From assembly GCF_013307435.2 (NCBI RefSeq), contig NZ_CP102845.1, positions 4,691,001 to 4,755,000 on the forward strand: a stretch of 64,000 nt of DNA, written 5' to 3'. This stretch comes from Microvirga terrae. GTDB lineage: Bacteria > Pseudomonadota > Alphaproteobacteria > Rhizobiales > Beijerinckiaceae. The notes beneath the pieces are model-generated. The model was not told the DNA's origin and ran no database searches. It saw nothing but the letters and a program-made list of their open reading frames with translations. The position numbers and the translations under genes are program-made. Below are positions 57,983 through 64,000 of this stretch, piece after piece; positions within the stretch are counted from its first letter, which is position 1, and the number at the start of each line of letters is the position of its first letter.

Positions 57983-59791
57983 TCAGTGATTGTCGCGCGG
58001 CACGCCGAAGGTCTGCGCGACCTTCTGGTACTTCACGGCCGGCTTCAGGGTCATGCCCTCGGAGAGCTGATCCACCATCGAGCGCTGGATCTCCTGCCAG
58101 GGTGTCTGGCTCGCCGGATAGGCAAAGCCGCCGCGGGCTTCGAGATCGGCGCGCCGCTTCTCGATCTCTTCCGGAGACAGAAGGATATCGGCGCTGCGCT
58201 TGTTGAGGTCGATGCGGATCCGGTCGCCGGTCTGCAACAGCGCCAGCCCGCCGCCGACGGCGGCTTCAGGTGAAGCGTTGAGGATCGACGGCGTTCCCGA
58301 GGTGCCGGACTGGCGCCCGTCGCCGATGCACGGCAGCGAGAGGACGCCGCGCTTGATGAGCGCGCCCGGCGGCTGCATGTTCACCACCTCCGCCGCACCC
58401 GGATAGCCGACCGGACCAGCGCCGCGCATGATGAGGATCGTGTGCTCGTCGATGTTGAGGGACGGATCGTCGATGCGGTGATGGTAATCCTCCGGCCCTT
58501 CGAACACGACCACGCGTCCTTCGAAAGCGTTCGGATCCTCCGGGTTGTTGAGGTAGCGCTCCTGGAATTCCGGGCTGATCACGCTGGTCTTCATGATCGC
58601 GGAATCGAAGAGCGTTCCCTTCAGGTTGAGGAAGCCGGCCTTCTCCTTCAGCGGATTGTCGTAGGAGCGGATCACGTCGTGATCCCAGGTGAACTTGCCC
58701 TTGCAGTTCTCCCCGATGGTCGTGCCCGTGCAGGTCAGCGCGTTCTCGTGGATCTTGCCGGCGCCGATCAGCTCGGCCATCACGGCCGGCAAACCGCCGG
58801 CGCGGAAATACTCCTCGCCGAGATACTCGCCCGCCGGCTGGACGTTCACGAGCAGCGGAATCTCGAAGCCGATGCGCTCCCAGTCGCCGTTGTCGAGCGG
58901 CACGCCGATATGCTTGGCGATCGCATTGATGTGGATCGGCGCGTTGGTGGAGCCGCCGATGGCCGCATTGGCCACGATGGCGTTCTCGAACGCCTCGCGG
59001 GTCATGATGTCGGAAGGCTTCAGGTCTTCCCACACCATGTCCACGATGCGAAGGCCCGTTTCATAGGCCATCTGGCCGCGCTCGCGGTACGGCGCCGGCA
59101 CTGCGGCAGAGCCCGGCAGCGACATGCCGAGCGCTTCGGCAAGAGCGTTCATCGTGGACGCGGTGCCCATGGTGTTGCAGTGGCCGACGGAGGGCGCGCT
59201 CGATCCGACGATGTCGATGAACTGCTGGTAGTCGATGTCGCCGGCCGCATGGCGCTCGCGCGCCTTCCAGACGATGGTGCCCGATCCGGTGCGCTCGCCG
59301 TGGTGCCAGCCGTTGAGCATCGGCCCGACATTGAGCGAGATCGCCGGGATGTTCACGGTCGCGGCCGCCATGATGCAGGCCGGCATGGTCTTGTCGCAGC
59401 CGGTCAGCAGAACGACCCCGTCGAGCGGGTAGCCGTAGAGGACCTCCACGAGGGAGAGATAGGCGAGATTGCGGTCCAGGCAGGCGGTGGGGCGCTTGCC
59501 CGTCTCCTGGATCGGGTGGCACGGGAATTCGAATGGTACGCCGCCGGCCGCCGTGATGCCGTCGCGTACGCGTTTGGCGAGTTCGAGATGGTGGCGGTTG
59601 CACGGGGACAGATCGGATCCGGTCTGCGCGATGCCGATGATCGGCTTCTTGCCCTGCAGTTCCTTGCCCGTCAGTCCGAAATTCAGATAGCGCTCCAGGT
59701 AGAGCGCGGTCATGCCCGGGTTGTCCGGATTGTCGAACCACAGCCGTGAGCGAAGCTGATCGGGAGTGCGACGGTGAGGCCTCTCAGCCAT
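57983..59791 (-). CDS. IlvD/Edd-family sugar-acid dehydratase (L-arabonate/D-xylonate dehydratase-like)
   Basis: The 602-residue enzyme removes water from an aldonic acid to give a 2-keto-3-deoxy acid. The Fe-S cysteines are C64 (DLSPCN), C132 (TGCDKTMP) and C205 (GHCNTMGT). [27 protein letters not shown] at the N-terminus marks the arabonate/xylonate group rather than true IlvD or Edd, and the C-terminal [30 protein letters not shown] agrees. The substrate among pentonates, galactonate or fuconate cannot be fixed. The SDR gene follows after 26 bp. Confidence 0.9.
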   Translation of the reverse strand: MAERPHRRTPDQLRSRLWFDNPDNPGMTALYLERYLNFGLTGKELQGKKPIIGIAQTGSDLSPCNRHHLELAKRVRDGITAAGGVPFEFPCHPIQETGKRPTACLDRNLAYLSLVEVLYGYPLDGVVLLTGCDKTMPACIMAAATVNIPAISLNVGPMLNGWHHGERTGSGTIVWKARERHAAGDIDYQQFIDIVGSSAPSVGHCNTMGTASTMNALAEALGMSLPGSAAVPAPYRERGQMAYETGLRIVDMVWEDLKPSDIMTREAFENAIVANAAIGGSTNAPIHINAIAKHIGVPLDNGDWERIGFEIPLLVNVQPAGEYLGEEYFRAGGLPAVMAELIGAGKIHENALTCTGTTIGENCKGKFTWDHDVIRSYDNPLKEKAGFLNLKGTLFDSAIMKTSVISPEFQERYLNNPEDPNAFEGRVVVFEGPEDYHHRIDDPSLNIDEHTILIMRGAGPVGYPGAAEVVNMQPPGALIKRGVLSLPCIGDGRQSGTSGTPSILNASPEAAVGGGLALLQTGDRIRIDLNKRSADILLSPEEIEKRRADLEARGGFAYPASQTPWQEIQRSMVDQLSEGMTLKPAVKYQKVAQTFGVPRDNH

Positions 59792-60025
59792 TCTTCATAT
59801 CCTTTCGGGCATCCGTAAACGCAGAGGCGGTATTTGATCCAGGACAGGGGCCAAGATCAACCGTCCCCTGACTAAAGTAGCTGACTTTCGGACGGTCGAA
59901 GCGGAGTTCCCAAGCAGCCGCGATCCAGGAGCGTTCCACCACGCCGAATCGCGTGTTACATCGTTTCGGCAGCGCAGTGCGTCCGACGCTTTGCCTCCTT
60001 GATCAACAACGCCGGGTCGCCCGCC

Positions 60026-60622
60026 ATGTTTCGACGCGCTCTCCCTTTTGCCCTGACGATCCTCGTGTCTCCTGCGCTGGGGGACGATTGCCCGTCGGCG
60101 CAGACCGCGAAGCTGGGCTTTGTCCTCGAACGTCAGGGAACGGTTGCGGAAATCCGGCCCGTCTCGGATCACTTCGTCCACGTGGTGAACGCCTATCCCG
60201 GCGGGAAGAGACAGGACGTGATCTATTACCGCGGGCTCTTCCCGATCAGCCGTTTCGACGACACGGCCCGGAGCATCAACATTCCGGTGTCGGATCTGCG
60301 CACGATCTTCCCGCTCGAACCGAAGGCCCGCCGGACACTGACCTATGCGCCGGCTCAGCCGAACAAGGTCGGCGCCCTGATCTCCCTGGAACTGACGGTG
60401 ACGGGTCAGGAGCAGATCCAGCTCGGAACCTGCTCCTACGCCGTCCTGGTGGTGCGCAACCGCTTCCTCGATGCCGAGGGCAGGATCACCTCGGAGCACA
60501 CGGACCTCTACTCGCCGGAGCTCGGGTTCGTCCTGGGCAAGCGCTACGAGGAGCGGAGCGGCGCGCAGACCACCATCAGGTACCAGAGCATCCGGCCCTT
60601 GGGGCGGGTGTCACCACTTTGA
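60026..60622 (+). CDS. Exported protein of unknown function
   Basis: The 198-residue precursor has a signal peptide (MFRRALPFALTILVSPALG) and a mature part with two cysteines (DDCPSAQ and LGTCSYAVLVV) and mostly beta structure (FVLERQGTVAEIRPVSDHFVHVVNAYPGG, DVIYYRGLFPI). No family was recognised. ATG at 60026 starts the signal directly; a TTG at 59999 is in frame. It is divergent from the dehydratase across 234 bp in which no clear promoter or operator was seen. Confidence 0.68.
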   Translation: MFRRALPFALTILVSPALGDDCPSAQTAKLGFVLERQGTVAEIRPVSDHFVHVVNAYPGGKRQDVIYYRGLFPISRFDDTARSINIPVSDLRTIFPLEPKARRTLTYAPAQPNKVGALISLELTVTGQEQIQLGTCSYAVLVVRNRFLDAEGRITSEHTDLYSPELGFVLGKRYEERSGAQTTIRYQSIRPLGRVSPL

Positions 60623-60633
60623 GAGGCGCTCCG

Positions 60634-61443
60634 TCAGCTCAGACCGCCAGCCGTATCGTCAATCTGCGCGCGCATGGCCGGGTCGAGATCCAGCGCCTCG
60701 GCCAGCTGGTGCAGGAACTCGCGCTCCTGCATGGTATCCGGATCAATGGCGAGGCGAGCGGCCGCATAGACCTGTGCGGCCTTGTCAGGGTCGTTGACGT
60801 TGGCGGCAAGCTCCTCGACATCCGCCGGCGAGGCCATTTCCGTCTCCAGCCAGCGGCTCGCCTCCGGGTCTATCCCCGCTTCGGTCAGCCCTTTGACGAT
60901 TCGCGCCCGCTCGGCCTGATCGATGTGCCCGTCTGCGGCGGCCGCCGCCACCATCGTGCGCAGGAACAGGAGAGCATCGTCCTCGGTCTGCGAGACCGGG
61001 TGGAAGCGCGACGTCTCCGGCAGGCTCAGCGCGGATTGCGCGACATCCTCCTCGAATCGGGCTGCCGGCGCGGAAGGCTCAGCCGTCCCGCCTCCCGATG
61101 TTCCCCTGGCGGCCTGTTGGTTCTGGTAGGCCTTGTAGGCCAGGCCGCCGATCACCGCGAGGCCGCCGAGCTTGACCAGGTTGCCGGTCATCTTGCCCTT
61201 CTTGCGCCCTTTGAACAGAAGGCCCGCGAGGCTGACCAGGGCCGTCTGGGTGAGCCCCGGATGCTGCGCGGCAAAGTCCTTGGCCTTCTGCAGAAGCTGA
61301 TCCGGCGTGTGACCGGCGATTTGGGTCACGCTCCTGCCGGTCTGCGGGCCCACGTTACCGAGATCGGGTTGACCGGGAGCCCGGTGATCAGGACGGCCGA
61401 TGGCGCCGACGAACGCATCCAGAAGCTTCCTGTAATCGACCAT
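60634..61443 (-). CDS. DUF533 (TerB-like) protein
   Basis: The 269-residue protein has one hydrophobic segment (GNLVKLGGLAVIGGLAYKAYQNQ, about residues 88-110) and a C-terminal DUF533/TerB-like helical domain (LLFLRTMVAAAAADGHIDQAERARIVKGLTEAGIDPEA to AAQVYAAARLAIDPDTMQEREFLHQLAEALDL). Acidic loops of TerB-like domains can bind metal. E. coli YebE has the same architecture. It is convergent to the exported-protein gene with an 11-bp gap. Confidence 0.85.
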   Translation of the reverse strand: MVDYRKLLDAFVGAIGRPDHRAPGQPDLGNVGPQTGRSVTQIAGHTPDQLLQKAKDFAAQHPGLTQTALVSLAGLLFKGRKKGKMTGNLVKLGGLAVIGGLAYKAYQNQQAARGTSGGGTAEPSAPAARFEEDVAQSALSLPETSRFHPVSQTEDDALLFLRTMVAAAAADGHIDQAERARIVKGLTEAGIDPEASRWLETEMASPADVEELAANVNDPDKAAQVYAAARLAIDPDTMQEREFLHQLAEALDLDPAMRAQIDDTAGGLS

Positions 61444-61521
61444 GAGGCTCTCCCGTTGTCTTCAATCCAAGCAAAGAACAACGGGAGGATGGCCGAATGG
61501 TTCAGGTTGTCCTGCCGATCT

Positions 61522-63693
61522 TCAGGCGGGCCTTGGTACCATCGCGGCGCGTGCCTTGACGAGTTGCGCCACGACCACGGGGCTTGCCATCACCAGCCCG
61601 ATCAGGGTGGTCCTGACATCCGGCGCGATGATCGGCAGGGCGGCGAGACCGATGAGCCAACGCTCCCAGGGCCGCATCGAGGTGAGCCCATACCCGGCGA
61701 AAGCCGCCGACAGGAACACGATGCCGATGACGGCTCCGGCCGTGACGAACAGGAACCCCGGCCAAGTGAATTCCGGCGTGACGATCAGCATGGCCGGACC
61801 GTAGACGAACACGAACGGCACGAGGGCCTTGCCCAATCCCAGCCGGAACGCCGTATTGCCCGTCCTGAACGGATCGGCCCCCGCCATGCTGGCTCCCGCG
61901 TAGGCGGCGAGTGCCACGGGCGGCGTGATGTCGGCCAGCACCCCGTAATAGAACACGAAGAAATGCGCGACGAGCGGCTGGACGCCGAGGAGCCCCAGGG
62001 CCGGCGCCGCGACCGTGACCATGATGATGTAGTTCGCCGTCGTCGGCACGCCGCATCCCAGCAGGATGCAGACGACAGCTGTCATCAGCAGGGTGAAGAA
62101 CAGCGTCATGGCCTTCATGTCGGCGAGGCCCGCAGGCACGAGATCCATGAAGCCCTGGGCGAGCTGTGCGGCGAACGACGTGACGATGAAGGAGATCTTG
62201 AAGCCGACTCCCGTGAGCGTGACGATGCCCACGATGATGCCGACGGTCGCGGCCGCCGCGCCCACGCCGATGGCGTATTTGGCGCCGACCACGAAGGCGT
62301 CGACGAGATCGAGAACGACCGCCTTTCCGGCTTCGCTCCTCAGGAACGTGGCGACGAGAAGCGCCAGCACCAGTGCCAGGAGCGGGACCACGAAGACCAG
62401 CTGGGTGAGCATGCCCGTGGCGATGGCCCCGACGATGGCCGCCAGGAACCCGAGCGTGATGGCGGGAACCCGTGAGGCGCCAACCACCAGGCAGGCCGTG
62501 ATGCCCCAGAAGGCCGCGAGATAGGGGGTGAAGCCGGAGAACAGCACGATCAGCAGCACGGCGAGCGGCATGATCGTCTGCCAGCCCTCGCGGATGACCT
62601 TGGCGGCCCGGGGCAGTTCCTCGGCCGGCAACCCCTGCAACCCGGAGCGCTTGGCTTCGAGATGGACTTGCATGAACACGCCGAAGAAATGCATGCAGGC
62701 CGGCACGACTGCCGCCAGGATGACCGTCTGATAGGAAACGTTGAGGAACTCCACCATGAGGAAGGCGGCAGCGCCCATGATCGGCGGAGTAATCTGGCCG
62801 CCGGTCGAGGCCGCCGATTCCACCGCCGCCGCGAAATGGCGCTGGTAGCCGACGCGGATCATGGCCGGGATCGTCAGGGAGCCGACCGTGACCGTGTTGG
62901 CGATGGAAGAGCCGGAGATCATGCCGAACAGGGCCGAGCCGAAGATCGACACCTTGGCCGGCCCGCCCGCGTAACGGCCTGCCACGCAGGTGGCGAGATC
63001 GATGAAGAGCTTTCCGAGACCGACCCGGGTCGCGAGCACGCCGAAGAGAACGTAATGGAACACGTAGGTGGCGACCACTCCCAAGGCGATGCCGTAGATG
63101 CCCTGGCTCGTGAGATAGAGATGGTTGACGATGTTCGACCAGGAGGCGCCGGGATGCTGAAGGATGCCCGGCATGGACGGGCCGAAATAGGCGTAGAGCA
63201 TGACCCCGATGGCGATCACCGGAAGCGGCCAGCCCACGGATCGGCGGGTCGCCTCCAGGAGGACGAGGATCAGGATCGTCCCCATGACAACGTCCGTTGA
63301 CGACGGATTGCCGACACGGAACGCGAGATCGCTGAAGATCCACGGGACATAGAGACTCGAGACGGCGGCCGCCACGGCGAGAGCCCAGTCGATCAGGGAG
63401 ATGCTGCCTGGCCGCCACCAAGTCGAGGGAGCGATCCGGTCCTGATCGCTCTTGAAGGCCGAGAAGACGAGAAAGATGAGCCCCAGGACGAAGGCCATGT
63501 GGATGCCGCGGTGGGTGGCTTCCCGCAGCAGCCCGAAACCGGCCGTGTAATAGTGGAAGAACGAGAGCGCCAACAGCAGACCGGCCACGAGCCACGCGGT
63601 GCCAGGCGGCAGCGGCCGGAAGCGCATCTCGGGATCGAATTTCTCCTCGAGGCTGCGGTTCTCGATAAGGACGCTGGGATCGGCTGCGGACAT
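61522..63693 (-). CDS. TRAP transporter fused permease, TAXI class (second system)
   Basis: The 723-residue membrane protein fuses both TRAP permease units. Marks include YVFHYVLFGVLATRVGLGKLFIDLAT, SGSSIANTVTVGSLTIPAMIRVGYQ, SAASTGGQITPPIMGAAAFLMVEF, and GCGVPTTANYIIMVTVAAPAL. It differs clearly from the permease at 29611, so the two systems are not recent duplicates. ATG 63693 opens the conserved region; the frame runs on to 63888 without homology. No DUF1850 gene follows here. Confidence 0.92.
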   Translation of the reverse strand: MSAADPSVLIENRSLEEKFDPEMRFRPLPPGTAWLVAGLLLALSFFHYYTAGFGLLREATHRGIHMAFVLGLIFLVFSAFKSDQDRIAPSTWWRPGSISLIDWALAVAAAVSSLYVPWIFSDLAFRVGNPSSTDVVMGTILILVLLEATRRSVGWPLPVIAIGVMLYAYFGPSMPGILQHPGASWSNIVNHLYLTSQGIYGIALGVVATYVFHYVLFGVLATRVGLGKLFIDLATCVAGRYAGGPAKVSIFGSALFGMISGSSIANTVTVGSLTIPAMIRVGYQRHFAAAVESAASTGGQITPPIMGAAAFLMVEFLNVSYQTVILAAVVPACMHFFGVFMQVHLEAKRSGLQGLPAEELPRAAKVIREGWQTIMPLAVLLIVLFSGFTPYLAAFWGITACLVVGASRVPAITLGFLAAIVGAIATGMLTQLVFVVPLLALVLALLVATFLRSEAGKAVVLDLVDAFVVGAKYAIGVGAAAATVGIIVGIVTLTGVGFKISFIVTSFAAQLAQGFMDLVPAGLADMKAMTLFFTLLMTAVVCILLGCGVPTTANYIIMVTVAAPALGLLGVQPLVAHFFVFYYGVLADITPPVALAAYAGASMAGADPFRTGNTAFRLGLGKALVPFVFVYGPAMLIVTPEFTWPGFLFVTAGAVIGIVFLSAAFAGYGLTSMRPWERWLIGLAALPIIAPDVRTTLIGLVMASPVVVAQLVKARAAMVPRPA

Positions 63694-63718
63694 GGCGGCT
63701 CTCGTGGCAAGCAAAGCA

Positions 63719-63742
63719 CTCCCACGGCTTCGGCCGCGGGAG
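63719..63742 (-). promoter_or_regulatory. Hairpin between TAXI binding protein and permease (second system)
   Basis: On the minus strand CTCCCGCGGC and GCCGTGGGAG pair around CGAA, with one G-T pair. There is no T-tract. It occupies the same place as the terminator-like hairpin of the first TAXI operon. Confidence 0.55.
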
Positions 63743-63769
63743 GTCGAACGGACAGTTGGATGGGGCGGA

Positions 63770-64000
63770 TCAGCCCTTCGACAGGCCGGCTTCCTTGTAG
63801 AAGCGCTCGGCGCCGGGATGCACGGGGATGCCCGCGCCTGCCAGGGCGCTCTCCTTGCGGATGAGCTTGCCTTTGGCGTGCCCGGCATCGAGGGCCGCGC
63901 GGGTCTTGTCGCTCCACAGGCCCTTGACGACCTCGTAGACGACCGCTTCGGGTACCTTGGCGGAGGTCACCCATTGGGCCCCCACCGCGAGGGTCTTCAC
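63770..64000 (-). CDS. TAXI-family TRAP solute-binding protein, C-terminal part only
   Basis: The last 76 codons are visible and the gene runs off the right edge. VGAQWVTSAKVPEAVVYEVVKGLWSDKTRAALDAGHAKGKLIRKESALAGAGIPVHPGAERFYKEAGL matches the TAXI C-terminus, including the IPVHPGAERFYKEAG block (PVPMHPGAQRYFDEKG in the first system). The codon at the edge is GTG within the gene, not a start. The permease gene follows after 76 bp. Confidence 0.88.
   Translation of the reverse strand: MKTLAVGAQWVTSAKVPEAVVYEVVKGLWSDKTRAALDAGHAKGKLIRKESALAGAGIPVHPGAERFYKEAGLSKG

Noticed and set aside
61485..61520. Sequence GGAGGATGGCCGAATGGTTCAGG resembling the 5' half of a tRNA-Ser or tRNA-Leu
   Set aside because: No matching acceptor arm, anticodon arm or T-loop follows in the proper distance; the permease gene stop begins at 61522. 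Probably chance.

Overview
The window is high-GC DNA from an alphaproteobacterium of the order Hyphomicrobiales (Rhizobiales). It is most like Methylobacteriaceae such as Microvirga, but the genus is an inference. The basis is the gene content (homospermidine synthase with a type III ornithine decarboxylase, single-chain indolepyruvate oxidoreductase, HWE-type histidine kinase, AztABC-like zinc importer, DUF459/DUF2243/DUF2937 proteins) and families of intergenic palindromes of the kind scattered through these genomes. It looks like ordinary chromosome. No rRNA or tRNA gene, CRISPR array, prophage or insertion sequence was recognised.

Layout, 1-29 kb. A truncated threonine aldolase is divergent from gltBD (glutamate synthase). 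Then come an SGNH/DUF459 protein that has lost its catalytic residues, an MltB-type transglycosylase, galU and kdsD (sugar nucleotide and LPS precursors), an NfeD/SPFH membrane pair, hemH, a large HWE sensor kinase, a periplasmic 5'-nucleotidase-like protein, ung, an aromatic/aspartate aminotransferase, a DUF2243 membrane protein, and the 3.5-kb indolepyruvate oxidoreductase behind a perfect palindromic operator. Next are a DUF1007-NicO nickel/cobalt exporter pair and a gamma-glutamyltransferase-like gene.

Layout, 29-41.5 kb. A complete TAXI-TRAP operon (binding protein, fused permease, DUF1850 protein) precedes opgD. A zinc-homeostasis block follows: a 53-residue His-rich membrane microprotein, AztA/B/C-like ABC importer genes, a COG0523 (CobW) GTPase, a small secreted protein, a cytoplasmic WD40 propeller and an overlapping 96-residue Cys-motif protein. 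This block is the best candidate for an incompletely described system. A possible Zur-type operator precedes it.

Layout, 41.5-64 kb. A polyamine group (hss, an acetyltransferase, ornithine decarboxylase with a long structured leader and possible leader peptide) surrounds an MFS gene. Then come opgG, a repeat-rich 0.9-kb gap with a near-consensus promoter and a potential small RNA, an NMT1/THI5-type ABC importer, a MarR regulator, a DMT exporter, a TfoX-C protein, a hydroxyacid dehydrogenase, an AraC regulator, a sugar-acid catabolic pair (SDR and IlvD/Edd dehydratase), a DUF533 protein, and a second TAXI-TRAP operon whose binding protein runs off the right edge.

Genes are packed tightly. Several same-strand pairs overlap by ATGA/GTGA/TGATG, and four convergent pairs share palindromic stop sites.
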